Below, one piece after another: positions 24,717 through 37,788 of a stretch of 64,000 nt of DNA; the first letter of the stretch is position 1; the number at the start of each line of letters is the position of its first letter. A program made the translations under genes and the position numbers. The notes below the pieces were generated by a model. That model had not been told where the DNA came from, did not search any database, and saw only the letters and a list, made by a program, of their open reading frames with translations. Source of the stretch: Atopsyche davidsoni (lineage: Eukaryota > Arthropoda > Insecta > Trichoptera > Hydrobiosidae); NCBI GenBank assembly GCA_022113835.1, contig JAILWY010000014.1, forward strand, positions 10,975,501 to 11,039,500, given 5' to 3'.

Positions 24717-25122
24717 ATTAGTCCATACATAGAAGATGATTTAAAGAAACTCTCAGAAAAATATCATCGTGATTTGTGTGGGATTTGAACCCACATCCCC
24801 TGGTTTACATGACCGGTGTACTAACCCATGTACTAACGAATCACTTCCGTTTATCGAGAATTTTTAACAATCATACTCTACAAGCCAACCAATACCAGTG
24901 CTTGCAAATCACTAAATATTGGTTGGCCTGGGCACATTGGTTCATATGTAGAGTATGATTGTTAAAAATTCTCGATAAACGGAAGTGATTTGTTAGTAAA
25001 AGGGTTAGTTTACCGGTCATGTAAACCAGGGGATATATATGGGCTCAAATCCAAAACCCACACAAATCACGATGATATTTTTCTGAGAGTTTCTTTAAAT
25101 CATCTTCTATGTATGAACTAAT
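24717..25122. repeat. tRNA-related foldback (snap-back) element
   Basis: Two long inverted arms face each other: 24717-24881 and 24948-25122. The ends are ATTAGT(C/T)CATACATAG. They are separated by a 66-bp centre that holds a smaller inverted repeat (CCAACCAATA/TATTGGTTGG). The arms are similar over most of their length, with small indels. Within the left arm, on the minus strand, GTGGGTTCAAATCCCAC is a perfect tRNA T-arm with a B-box (complement of 24781-24792). This points to a tRNA-derived SINE as the source. One arm end recurs alone at 55970-56015. Confidence 0.7.
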
Positions 25123-25225
25123 GTGCCTAATCATTTTAGTAATAATATAATAAACCCGTAATGGGTAATAAATACGCATCTGATTGACGTTAATCAGATA
25201 TAGATAGAAATATGGTCACCAACGT

Positions 25226-25450
25226 GATAAAATTTACTATCGTCTTCTTCGAGTGCCTCTCTTCAGAGGAGGTTGGTGACCATTTCGTTGAACACATTGA
25301 TCCTGGGCCAGGCTTACTTACTTAATTCCAGCCGATGGCGTAAATTCCGTATCCCCGTAAGTTTCCTCTTTCCAATGCCCCTTTTTCCTTTGATTTTTCT
25401 TTTGATAATATGATGGTAAATGGTTTGATTTGATTAATAATATTTTTTTG
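25226..25450 (-). mobile_element. LINE 3' fragment (endonuclease-RT family)
   Basis: On the minus strand the frame reads HWKEETYGDTEFTPSAGIK and related remnants. The tail AAATGGTCACCAACCTCCTC...GAGAGGC(ACTCGAAGA) follows. It lies tail to tail with the plus-strand relic around the foldback element. It is inactive, with frame breaks. Confidence 0.5.
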
Positions 25451-26888
25451 AAATAAAAATACTTTATCATTAGGTTAACTTTAGCTATAGTTAACAATGA
25501 TGTGACATGTAAAGATTTGAAAATCATAAGTTTATTTGAGACGTTTTCAATTTTGTACCTAAATCGTATCAGTTATTGGTTTTATATTTTTTAAGATGTG
25601 AATAGCACACATTTAATAAAATATATTTAGAAAACATAACTACATTAATACACTCATGAATATTATTTGAAAAATGTAAATTTTTCTCATTCCTGAATTT
25701 TGTAACATTGCATTTGTACATATTTGATTTTTGTGTTTTAAGTCCGAAAAATGATGTACATCTTGATAAAATCACGACTTATGGTAGCCATGAATATTCA
25801 TGACAACATAAGTCATGCCTCTGTCGTGTCCACAACATATTGATAAAAGATATCACCACAACGGAGCCAATTCTCAAGATGTACGATACGGACCTTCATA
25901 TTATTATATCACTAAATTTTTTGACGAACAAAAATGTTTTTATTGTGTGGAAATTTTCTAATTCAATGAAATATCAACATGTAACGTATTTTTTAAAATT
26001 AGTTTATTCTTAGCAAATATTTTAATAATAAATAAATAATGAAATATGCCAGTAATTTAATTGATTTATGTTACTATATCAACCCAGAGATATGTGGCTG
26101 GAAATACGTTGCATGCAGTCCACGGAGTGTGGTGCCAAGAACCGGGATGGGAGACAACTTTTGCCAATAGTTACCGAGCAATCATGAACCACGATCCTTA
26201 GCAACGAGGACAGAAGCAATGTTACCCCCACAAAAATTATATAACTATAGTGGCTGAGAAAAAGCTCGAAGAAACCCTCGAAAGCCTCAAATGAAACATA
26301 AATAAATATTAGCATAATCTTTTAGCCATTTGGTTATTTATGTTTATTATACTCAAAACTTCGCTCAATATAAGTTTATTCTACTAGCTTCTATAACTTA
26401 TTGTATTCTATTTATACATTGAATTTCTCGATTTAATAATAATAATAATTCACAGGTTTTATACTTATAATATGCATCGGATAAGATAACTAACCATAAA
26501 ATTATACATGTATGACTTGAAACTGTTAGATATCAGGTGGTTTCTGATTTTTCTGAATCGTGAAGGCATGCACCATCAATGCACATCACTGCACTTTCTT
26601 TTAATATCTACAATTGCGACGATGCATTTTCTAGGCCCGAGAGATGATCACTGCCGATCGCGTCTTGCGCTTCTCAACCATTGCACTCCCATCTCCTCGC
26701 GGGAGCTGCTTCCTTAGATGGTATCAGTTTTTAAGATTTACACAGTAACAAAATGAAAGCACACACACGAGGAATCCATTGACGTTGCAATGCTAACCGA
26801 AGCAAGAGAGATTCAAAAGCCAATAATAACCATTTGAGTTGTTCAGTTGAGATGTTGTGCAAATTCAACCTATTATTTAACCTGCTGC
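25451..26888. other. Intergenic DNA
   Basis: AT-rich, with a moderately GC-richer stretch at 26080-26230 and another at 26520-26720. Neither shows a recognisable gene. Confidence 0.35.
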
Positions 26889-27192
26889 CATTCTGTATTG
26901 AATAATCGTGGAGGGATGTGCTCTGGAAGTATAATACTTTGTCGAAGCAGGGGAGGTCTTGCTGTTGTTTCTGCAGCCTGCTGCAGAAAGAGTATCAGAT
27001 CTAAACGCCAGAGCTTTGTAAGGAAAGGATTACATAATAATGCTATTGGGCATCAGCTATATGCAGACTTTTTTTTTTCAATATAAAACTGCGGTGTAAA
27101 AGAACCCGAGGAGACACTGGCACAGCATGTGTATATGCTCAGGGAAATGGTTGCCAACCTCCTCTGAGGAGAGGCACCCGAAGAAGAAGTTA
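26889..27192 (+). repeat. SINE-like repeat sharing the LINE tail, copy 1
   Basis: About 300 bp is alignable by eye with the reverse complement of 42357-42660. Shared landmarks are GATGTGCTCTGGA, GAGTATCAG, ATAATGCTATTGGGCA, AAAACTGCGGTGTA and CAGGGAAATGGTTGCCAAC. Both copies end in the (AGA)n-type tail of the local LINE family. The shared tail suggests a non-autonomous element that uses that LINE's machinery (inference). Confidence 0.6.
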
Positions 27193-30100
27193 TTCAATTA
27201 TATGTAGTCCCGTAAAAGTTATTGTTTAAATTTAATCACCAAGACATCTGACTCATCAAGCGACAGGTATTTTTTTCAGAAGATTGGCTGGCTCTCTCGC
27301 CACACCGTTTGGGATCAGAAGGCGTCACGTGCCGTGAAGACAATGCGCGCCGATATCGCTCGCGAGTTGCATGTCTGATGTTATCATTAACAAGAGGAGC
27401 CTCGGCTCGCTTAATTATCTGCAAGCCGATATGGCTGCGTCAGTTTTCTGCCGACGCCGGAGCGGCGCGGAAGCCAACGGGAAGCCAAACACGAAAAGCC
27501 CAGATCCACTGTGCAAACTGGCCACAACAGAAAACTCAGAACATGCTCTATCAATAGTGAAATTTTTAAAAACGAGTGTTGTTAAATGTGAACATTGAGT
27601 TTTTTAAAAAAATATTTTAACAGTGTAAACAATCGTTGAAGTTTCCGCAAACAAACCAGTTTCATAAGGTGTGTAGTATTTATTTTATACATTATTATTT
27701 GTGTACGGCGAAATCAGGTTCTCCTTACTATTTCTGATATGGCAGATATTTTGAAGTTTCTGTCGCAATGTATCGGGAGATTTTGTTTTTGCAGTACGGT
27801 AATTGAGAAAGTATATTTTTGAGTGGAGTGAAATATACATATTTTTTTATTTACTCATTTGTATTTAGCACACGTTTGAGTCTGGTAAAACAGGTTTGCA
27901 TGTATCACACACTGTCCCGCAACGAGGCAGTGCTCCGGAAGTATTTTTATGAATTGGAAACACATGTTTGTCGCAAGACAATCTTTCCGGAACAGGGAAA
28001 CTAGAAGAGCGAAAAATACGTAACAGATTCACAATAATAAATATTTTTTCACCGTGTGCTGTTTTGAATTTATTTTAGAAATAAATATAATAAAAAATAA
28101 TCTATTTATATATATTTTCTCAATTGTTTGATATTTTTTAAAATCATATGATTTATTTATATTATTACTTGTTTTTGTAACTAAACTCACGAGGTTTATT
28201 GTATTTCATATATGTATGCACGCTGAAAGCGGAAAATGACTTATCCGTCATATAATTTACATACATTTTGACTCTTGTAATATTAATTAGGTTATGTATT
28301 ACTCAAAAAAGAAGGTTGGGTATCAGAGGCATGAGCTGAAGAAATGTAAACTTTTGTAACATAACTTTATGAGACACCGTGTATATATGTCAGTGCCGCG
28401 TGGTCGATTAGTTTAGGCGTTTAATGCAAATAATCATTTCGTACTAAATCTTCATAGCAGTAAAATTAACTGAAAGTAAAACAAAAAGTAGGGAAACTGT
28501 TTTTGTGGGTTAAAATATATTTTGCAAAAAATGAATGTGGTGGTTATACAGCGTGGTTTCGATGCAAGCGCTTACATATCAAAGCTATAAAAGTGAAAAT
28601 ATTTTGCACGATTTTTTAAACCTGTTTCATATTTGACAAACGGTACACGTGTAATTAAAACGTTTCCATCCTTGGCAAATTGCGAACGTCGCCATTGTTG
28701 AATTCAGATAGGAATGGATGCTTTTGTAGTTTCCTCTAAATGTAACTTCTACGCGTTGAATCAATTAGTATATTTATAAACTTGCATGGATTCTTCGATT
28801 ATTTACAGCGTTATTTATTGAGGGCCGGCCATATAATCTCCCTAATGATGTTTTGTTAAGTATTGTGTTGCGCGTTTGATGTTAACCGCAATAAAGAGTC
28901 GATCGTTAAAGTTTCGCGGTATATTTATAAATTACAATAATGAACATTTTACTGGCGATGTTAAGGCCGAGGAGGAATTTAAATATTCATAAAATCGTAC
29001 GCTTGGAGAAAACGATGATTTTTTTGTAATTAAAAACACATTGACGCCGGAAAGGGCATTGACTCAACTGGTACATTCAAAGTATTTTTGAACAACAATA
29101 AAATTTTACTACTTAAAGTATTTTTTTTCTCTAAATCCTGGCGCTAAAATCGGAATTATAAAATAAGTAAGTGATTAATGAAACTGTTTTTGAAACATTA
29201 TAGATTATATTGACAATATTTAGTAATTATTACGGTTGCACTACTTCTGCCCTACAAGCCCATATTATAAGTCTTCGAGGAGTGAGACTGAAATGTAAAG
29301 AGAATATCGTCATTAGAATTTATCATCATCACTCTCGTAGTCAGCCCACAAAATATACATCAGCACATAAGACTCCACGAGCTTATTAGCAACACAATAC
29401 ACAACCCTAATTAAAAAGGTGGTTGTACCTACTCACTAAGAAATGAACTAAAGGGTTATTAAAGTTGTAGACCACCGTACCTAATGATGATACAGTATAT
29501 AGTCTAAAAGTAATGTGAATCATAATCACTGACTGAAAGTGTGTAAATACATACCTGAATGAAGACGTTAGCTGCTATATATTTTGTTTTCTCTGGCCTT
29601 ACGTATATGTGGCCTTGTAATACTTATAAGCTCTGTTTTAAGTCATGAGCTTCTTCTTCACTTTACAGTATTATTTGCAAGATATAATCCTTTGATTACA
29701 GCATAGCTTATTCAAGGAACTATAGCAATGAGCAATAACAATCACATATTCTGTTTTCTCGGCTACATTGAAATGAACTTGCAGAATAACTGTTTTTGGG
29801 ATTCTCCGCAAACTAATTTCTCACATGCTCGTGTGTATTTGGATTTTGTTGAATAATTTACTTTACCCACGAGTCCAAATATATTTTTGTCTACTGCGAT
29901 ATAGAATGTGATATCCATTTTCGTAATGATTATTTTAACCCACACCTCCATGGCTATTGCGTCTCGGCGTTCTCTTTCATTGTAGATATCACTGTGACAC
30001 TGTGAATGAGCTAAGATTCGAATCGTTATATGCATGCTTGGAACTGATGTACATATATTTTTGCTAGATAAATACTACATAACAAAAGACAACGATAGCC

Positions 30101-32640
30101 GCAGAGTGTGGGTTTAAATCACACCTGGGTAACAAAAAAAAACCAAAGGATTTTTCTCATTGAATTGCGTGAAACAATAACATACCTGCTTGGATGAATA
30201 GTCGATAGATTTATTCAATTTTTATTTGCAACAAGTCAAGTGCCAAAAAATGTCCGCCTCCCCTCCCCATGCTCGTACGAAGACTCCGTTAAGTGCTAAG
30301 AGATTGTATTGAGTGTGGCCTACTCTGAAATTACCGTAGATGTCAGTCGTGCAAACGAGAGTCGAATTCAACCAGAGAAGTGTAGAAGGTAAGTAAATAA
30401 ATGACGCTGCAGTTTGTACACTGCGATTATAAAAAAAAATACAACAAAATACCGTAACTAAACAAGATTTCACGTTACAAAAACCCAGTCTATAGAAGAG
30501 ATATCGAACGAAAACTAAACATCACCCGACGAAATTATCTAAATATTGAATTAGAGCATTATATGCAATAATAATATACATTTATCATAATTGTAAACAA
30601 ATATTTTTCTTTGATATATATTTCATAAAAATATAATTATTTTAAGAGCCATACATTTTTCGCTAGATAAAAAGGCGCAAGAAATCCCGCTGTCGATTTT
30701 TCAGGCAACATTTCACAAGTGTGCCTTTATTGTTGTAATGATTTGGACGCTTCAGTAAATAGTGTGGTTTTTGCGAGCTCGCGGCGTGTTTATTAAGTGC
30801 TTGCGGTCGTATTGCATTAGAATATTGAGCAAAAGTGACCTTACTCAAACGGTGAAAATAAAAGTGTACGAGCATTACCGTTTCTCCTGCTGTGCCGTTT
30901 TTTAAGTGTGTGCCAATTTGATGGTTATTTGTCACTGCCGCGGCCATTAGTGGTTGTATTGTGTGTCTGAAAAGCCTCGAGTCGCATGTCGGTATTCAAA
31001 ATATTTACAAACACGACCGCTTATCGAGAAACAAACGGAATTCTTGCAGTGCATGCATCCCCAGCCGGACAAGAGCCCTGACGGTTTTATGCTACATCTT
31101 GTTTTAACATACAAAGATGCAAATCTGCTACATGCGTTGGTACGTATTTGTTTCAAGAATTTCTTATTTAAATGTCAAACTCGGGACGGGAATGCCGAAG
31201 AATAAATTGAACGCCATTGAATTAATACAATTTGAGTGTTTGACAGATGAATTGAATTTTGCTAATGTATAAAATTGAATCTCCAGCGTGCTCGCGGCGC
31301 TTTAGGGGTGGGTAAATAGATCGAATCGATCGATCAGGCTTGGTGTCTCGCCTCGGGATTCGCGATTCGATCTATCGATTCGGCCGAGAGGAAAAAGTAA
31401 GACGGGACATCGGCGTCTTTGGTAGCTTCAATGGTTCCCATATATCTTCGAGGCTATCAGAACTAGAACTCACTTCTCCCAAAGGCGATTTGCGATTAGT
31501 GATTTATAGTCGACTGTGAATAGAGCAATTGGAAATGTGTAATTCTGAAGCCGTTGATTAATGTCCGCGGCTCGGGTGTTTTTTGAGTGCGCCCATTAAC
31601 GATATAATTTATAATTTATTCATTCTATTTTGATTTTTATTTCATTATTAGTTTAGTATAACGTGAAAAAAATACGTTCGTAGAAAATTTAAATTATACT
31701 TTCGTTGTTGTTTTGTATAGAAAATAACAAGATTGAATAATTATTTGAAAGCTTGGATTGCTTTCCGGTGTAGTTTTTTTTTAAAAAAAATTAATTAATA
31801 GTGAATTTAATTTATACATAACACTTTGATATATTATAATTACGATCTACTCAAAAATCGCAATAAATTTTACTAAGGGAAAGTTAGTTTTTACTAGCCG
31901 ATTGGAACCACAGTAATTAAAATTTGATAGACTTACGTTTTTATTGTTTTCGTATACCCCCAATCCATTTATAAGGATTTATAAGCAAACGATTCCGAAT
32001 CGTAATATTTTAAGTCAAACGAATTATGTGTTTATTTTATTGAACATCTATTCAAATTCTGCTTTCGATGCTGGCCACTCTACTCCCCTTGCGTGAAAGC
32101 CGATCAAAATTTCGATTTATCGCTCGGTGGTTCTGGCGAGGCTTCGGCGCGACACAGCTCGAGGCGGACTCGACCAACAATGGGTGGTTTTTTTTTTCTG
32201 ACGAAATACTACGTATCTACGCCCGGGAGCTTGTCTAATTGTATTGGATATAATTTAAACTGGGAATGGGCGATTTTATTTTTATTAGAGTAGCGTGACA
32301 GCAGCCCCGAGATACTATCTCAACCACCGTTACTTTTTATTGTTTCATTTTAATTTATCTGCTTTGAACGCAGAAAAATAGAAATATAAACACTTTTCTG
32401 CATTCATATTCAGCTGTTAATTTTGGTATTTAAGAAGCCGGCATATGCAGCGGTTAAATAAAATATGATATCTATTATAACCAAACACCATACAGGATAT
32501 CATTATCGGATAAATATGGTTTGATATCGTTGATTCTCTGTCACAATTTCGGTAAATCTGAACTTTGAGGGTTAACGGTTTTACCGTTATATTATTTATT
32601 ATTATTTTTTTATTTTTTAACATTTAAATAACTTTAGTTA
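27193..32640. other. Gene-poor stretch with GC-rich islands
   Basis: No gene recognised. GC-rich islands at about 27270-27540, 30900-31200 and 31270-31570 stand out from the AT-rich background. Their ORFs show no known domain, and they could be conserved noncoding elements. A decayed T-arm-like sequence (GTGGGTTTAAATCACAC) occurs near 30107, probably an old SINE. Confidence 0.35.
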
Positions 32641-32669
32641 GCGGTCCTTACGAGGCTCGTAAGGACCCG
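32641..32669. repeat. Near-perfect 13-bp inverted repeat (hairpin)
   Basis: CGGTCCTTACGAG, one base, CTCGTAAGGACC(C)G form a tight hairpin at the start of a GC-rich block (32640-32830). The block contains tRNA-like and SINE-like phrases (GAGCCGGAGGTCC). It may be the head of an old SINE; the class is unknown. Confidence 0.4.
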
Positions 32670-33680
32670 CGGAAGCCCCCGAGGCGGAGGCGCGGGAGGG
32701 CCCAGGACTCTTCAGTTTAAGAGCGAAGGGACTCCAATGGCAGTCGTTAAAGTGTCGGTCTGGTCAGAGGCAGCTCTAGATTTATGAGCCGGAGGTCCTT
32801 GGGTTGCTACACCGGTTAAGATTAATAATCCAAACTATCTTTTATCTATATTATGCAAATTAGTTGTGATTTCTTAGTACTTTGTTTTATTCTACCTACC
32901 CACCAAACTGCACAGTCAAAATTGTGACTGTGCATTGCTTGTCACGACTCTGCCATTTGCCTGGTTGTAGGTATGGAAAAAATCATAGAAACTTGGCTTT
33001 GAAGATTTTTGCTTATTGGTTAGTGCTTTGAATCATGAGAACAGAAACTCAACTCTTAATTTATATCTGAACCTGAAACCCCGTGGTTACTAGAGTCTGC
33101 CAATAAACCAGGCGTTGGCATGCAAATATTTTCTTTTGATCCAAATGGTCCAAGTATGTCTGCGTTTTTATTTATAAACGACGATGCTATTTTAAAGGAT
33201 TTAGATATAGTAATCTGATTTCGTTACAAGGTAGCTTAGCGCCGCTGCGCCTTTTAAAACAAAACTCATTTCGACACAAACTCACAAAACCCATGTATTT
33301 TCGGTTTAATAAAAGCAAATATGTGACATGAGGGTGCGTGAATTCAAAAGAGATGGAAATATCTAATATTAAGAAGGGTCAAATAGGTTGTCAAGCAAAT
33401 ATTTCTTCTAGGAGACAGAATCACAGAACAGATGGACACACCACTACACTTTCTGTTTGAATTTATTTTCTTATAATATATTCACCTCGTGGTATATTTT
33501 GAATTGAGTGCACACAGTTGCAGTCTCAGCACGCGTGAGGTTATAGTTAAAATATCATACGTTTTTGTCAATTTAATGTTCATGCCTGTTGCAGTTCGTA
33601 TTATCAATACAGTTACATCAACTAATATATATGTATATAAGGATCTAATGTGTAATTAAATGATGGTTCAATTTTGCAGG
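32670..33680. other. Intergenic DNA
   Basis: The first 160 bp is GC-rich and SINE-like; the rest is AT-rich with nothing recognisable. Confidence 0.35.
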
Positions 33681-33838
33681 GTTCGTTATGCTGAGGCCGG
33701 GTAGGCTTGTCCGCGGGCCCCAGTGAAGAGATCTCCGGGCACTCCCTCATGGACAGGGGAGCACAGAGCCATCGGCCATCCTCAGCTCCCACAGGACCTT
33801 CAGCCTAGACCACCAGGACGGCCGGCATCCCGCAGCTT
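33681..33838 (+). other. Candidate noncoding or 5' UTR exon
   Basis: A GC-rich block is framed by an acceptor (CAATTTTGCAG) and a donor (CAGCTT|GTAAGT). All three frames carry at least one stop, so it cannot be a fully coding internal exon. The second half is open in one frame to the donor (SSHRTFSLDHQDGRHPAA). It could be an untranslated exon, a start exon or a lncRNA exon. No family recognised. Confidence 0.3.
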
Positions 33839-35159
33839 GTAAGTACCCTTCAGACTTTAATGTATGCCTCCGCGTGCTTCCCATAGATGCAAAGCGCATT
33901 CATGAAGTCGTGCTCAAACAACGTTGACCATAATTCTTGTTTCTAAGTTCTTGAATGTGATTTTTTTGTTTGTTATTAATTTAAAGTTTTGCAGCATTTA
34001 AAAGTTGCTTCAAGTCATTTTAATTTATAAAAAGGCGATTTCGATGATACTGGACTGTGGGAAATCGATTAAATATAACCGCGGTCCTAATTTTTCGGGC
34101 GATATATGTCGCTATGCAGTAAGGTTTAGTTTTGGTGATTATTCTTTAACCTGAGAGACACTTGCAGAATGCCTAATTTATAAAATACTGTTCTTAATGT
34201 AGATATTTACAAACTCTAATGCTTAAAATGTCAACAAAAACAACAAAATAATCATTGTGTTTATTTAATGTGGGTATGTTGAAACAGTTTCGAACTTGTA
34301 TTTTTTCTTTCACCGCAACCAGAAAGTGTGTTTGTTGACCAAGTGTGTCGAAACATAAAATATTATTGAAACTTGTCAATTGGAGTGGGTTATTCTTATT
34401 TTCACAACTGGATAAAGGGCTACTAATTAAGTGGAACTTAAGGGTTGTTTTTAAACTTATTTGTACAAAAAATCGAGTTGAATAACACCGCGTGTGCATA
34501 AGGTGTCTTTTTCAAGTAATTTTTTTGATAATAATATATAAAAAAATCCTTGTGTTTTGCTTATACGAACCCCATGCCATTTTTATTTATGAATTATGAA
34601 TAGTTTTTTTAAATATTAAATTTTCGTAAATACTTCTCCCGATGATTGGCAATTGAGGTTTCCCTGTGTTATATTGAATTTTTTAAACAGGAAAGGCTCA
34701 AAGACTCCTAAGGTCATAAAAGTGTAACCGTAAGCCTAACACGTGCACGGTTTACCTCAGTGTTTCTAAGTCACAGGGTTGACGCATCATTATGGCAATG
34801 TCGGGGTACATTTCGCTGCGTTACGCCTCGCCATTGGAAAAACAAAACCAACCAAGATGGCCGCTCAACTTGAGCTGTTTCATAATTTGCATCGCAACAA
34901 TGACGCACTGCCTCGGAGTGTGTCCCCGGCTCGGGCGAGTGCCTGCGATGTTTGCGGAATGTTAGCGATATGTTAACAAACGTAGCTGAAAAATTACCGA
35001 AGCCGCTGTAAATAATGTAACGCAATACATATTTAAATTTGACAGACGGAAGAAGAAAATCGCTGGCGGCGCCGCCCGGTGCTGCCAGCCCTACTGGCTT
35101 TAACTATTCAAAATTAAATATTTTTAACACACACACATATAAATATATAATTACTAGAG
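33839..35159. other. Gene-poor DNA with one GC-rich island
   Basis: Mostly AT-rich. At 34770-34980 a GC-rich island holds CAAGATGGCCGC (a Pho/YY1-type core), with an ATG at 34857 opening 39 codons (MAAQLELFHNLHRNND...). No splice donor follows before the TAA. Probably regulatory. Confidence 0.3.
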
Positions 35160-35570
35160 TGGAATTGCTTCTTCTTTTTCTTCTGTTGCCTCTCCTCATA
35201 GTAGGTTTGTGACCATTTCTAAACTTCCAGTGGCGCAAATTCCGGATCCACGTGAACTTCCTTCTTCCAATGCCAATGACAATTAGCTGGACGACAGCAT
35301 CCTTATTATTACGAAAAATGTAGCCAAAATAGAAGACCTTTCGCTTATTTACCAATATCAAGAGTTCCCTTTCTTTGCGCATTCTGTGCAAGTCTCTCTC
35401 ATTTGTGACGCGGTCAACCCATGGATTCTCCTATACAGCCACATTTCTTCGCATAGTAGCTGTCTCGAGTGTCCAAGCTTCGACTCCATAAAGAAGAACT
35501 GAGACGACATAACATTTGGTGAATCTCCATCGAGATTTCAGCGTTTATATCTCTTGAGCATAGTGATTGT
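35160..35570 (-). mobile_element. LINE ORF2 C-terminus and 3' tail (endonuclease-RT family)
   Basis: The best-preserved copy of the local LINE. On the minus strand it reads VLLYGVEAWTLETATMRR, then WVDRVTNERDLHRMRKEREL, then KVFYFGYIFRNN, then RRKFTWIRNLRHW. This is the typical post-RT C-terminal region of 'endonuclease-reverse transcriptase' LINEs. The tail with (GAA)n follows. At least one stop interrupts the frame. I favour an RTE-like clade, but the RT core needed to decide is absent. Confidence 0.7.
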
Positions 35571-37042
35571 TAAATGTCCTGGTCAGGATCCCAGTTATCA
35601 TTCGACCAGCTGTCCGAATACCAAAATATTTCAGTGCTATTGCAGCAGAGTTTAATAAAGTGGAATTTTTGCACACTCGCATGATAAAACATTTATCCTT
35701 TCAGCTTTTACAAATGTGCAGTGACCATAAATTACGAATGCAACAGCCATTTAAGTGCTCACCAACAATCAATATTTTATTGCGTAAATGCTAATAAACT
35801 TTATAGCTCTCATAGAGTTTACTGCGGGTCGTGAATTATAGGATAACTTTTTATGAATTGTTCACCCCCGCCTGGCAGCACCGCCAGCCCCGGCGTGCAG
35901 GGGACGCGGCCGATGTTTACGGCAATTTGTCAGGCCGGGCCGTTGCGCAGACAATGCGCGCACGTCGGCCATCTTTCAAAATGGCCAGCCGTCCGCTCGG
36001 ATTACGGATTATGGGCATCGAGCGCGATTTGTTAGCGATATACACGCTGTAAATGCGACGGAGCTCGCAATCTGCCGCCTCTGATTGAGGAGCCAGAGAT
36101 GCCTGCGTGGGAGATTCGTATTTTTGATCGGGAAATAATCGCGCGTGTGAGAGGGTCGGAGCTTTAGCTAGCCCCGTTTTTATTTTTTTTATTTAACATC
36201 ACGATCATAATAACCCATAAACTTACAAAACTATAGTTTTTACCCAGGTTCACTGATTTACTCAATACGTAGTGCCAATGGAGTATAATTGTTTATTTTA
36301 ACTTTATACTCTACAATTTACTATAGCGTACATTTATTTTTATCTCCCCACTCTGATCTATATAAGCTGTAAATCTATAAATGATACCCTTAAATATACC
36401 TATAACCTAAGTATACAATGAAATGTAATGGTTAGACTAGGTTTTATCCTTATAATGGTAATGTATTGCGCTCGGCGATGAGTCCTACACAGAGTTGTAC
36501 AATCTCTATATATTTTTTAAATATTTTTACTAGAATATAGTAGTACGTGCATAAAAGCATAGTGCAAATCCCAAAACAATCGTTTTATAACTTAGAACGT
36601 ACAATGAGAGTTTTAGAACTGCTTTAAGTTTGATGTGATTTCACAATATAGCCCCGAGGTACACAAGATGACGGAAAATATTTTATTACACTTACATCTC
36701 GTAAAATATGATTTACATCGACGGAGTGCATCGCTCATAAAGATTTTATTAACACAAACTGTCGGAAGAGCTGGCGGGGCGGCGCGTACAAAATCAACGT
36801 TATACCATAAAGTCGTGCGTCGCATTCAATTTACACAACACTGATTCTAAGACCTGCACCTTTTTGCAAATTTTGATGTCATTAATCTGTTACAATGTTT
36901 GATTCGCGGTCTGAAGCTTTAATCGGCAGATAAAGCGCAAATCTAGCGGCGGTGTTAATATCTCGACGCGCGATGAAAAAAAAATATAGAGGCACAAGTC
37001 ATCGCTGCAAGTTTCATGGCCTTTCATTAGCATTTCCCACAG
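35571..37042. other. Gene-poor DNA with a GC-rich island
   Basis: A GC-rich island at 35865-36175 contains GGCCATCTTT and AAAATGGCC (Pho/YY1-like cores) close together. Its ORFs show no known domain. The remainder is AT-rich without a recognised feature. Confidence 0.3.
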
Positions 37043-37140
37043 TGCTTCCAAAGCATGCCAAGTGGGCACTGCACTTTGCCTGCATCAGGCAGCTTGGAGC
37101 AGACTGTCCACTTGGATACACAGTCTTCTTGGTCCACAAG
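37043..37140 (+). CDS. Candidate internal coding exon, 98 bp
   Basis: The block is flanked by CATTTCCCACAG and CACAAG|GTAATA, canonical exon borders. All three plus frames are open across the 98 bp; one reads LPKHAKWALHFACIRQ. The composition is much less AT-rich than the flanks. The minus strand is also open in two frames, one giving a Cys-rich peptide ending WKHCGKC, so the strand is not certain. No family recognised and no partner exon found. Confidence 0.3.
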
Positions 37141-37788
37141 GTAATATTAGGCACCGCGGAGTCGCGACGCTCTGTCACAATACCTACGATTTATTATTAT
37201 ATATAAATGATTGAAGTGTATTATAGTATAACTAAGGTTTAAAAAGCCTTTATTATTTGGTTTTATAAGAATTCTTGATTTCGAGTCAATGTCTTGCCAT
37301 TCAGCCGACAACCATGACGATAAAAAAAAAGAGACGTTTTAATTTCGAATGCCAAAAAATTGACAATCGTGGTGGAAATGGACACCGGAGAGTATATGGA
37401 CACATTAACCTTAAAATAATTATTTTATATATTGTAAATACAGATAATATAAATATATTTATTTTTTTATAGCGATAAATACACATTTTTATTGTTCTGA
37501 ACTGCCTTAAGTCACCTGACATAATGGGCTTGAGAACAACGCATCGCAAGTTATGTATTGTGATATAATTCAAACTGATCGATTTAAAAAAAATTACTAA
37601 AACAGTCGTTGTTTAGTACGGCGCAAGCACAATAAATAATACAATCTGGCCCCAAACACACATCCATAAATTTAAATAATCTAAAGACGCATTTATTTTT
37701 TTAGCATTGCGTCTAATCCATACAATTAGTGTGTAATTTGTTGGATGTATCGTGTGAGATACTCGCCGGCGCGTTCGGGCTCCATCAA

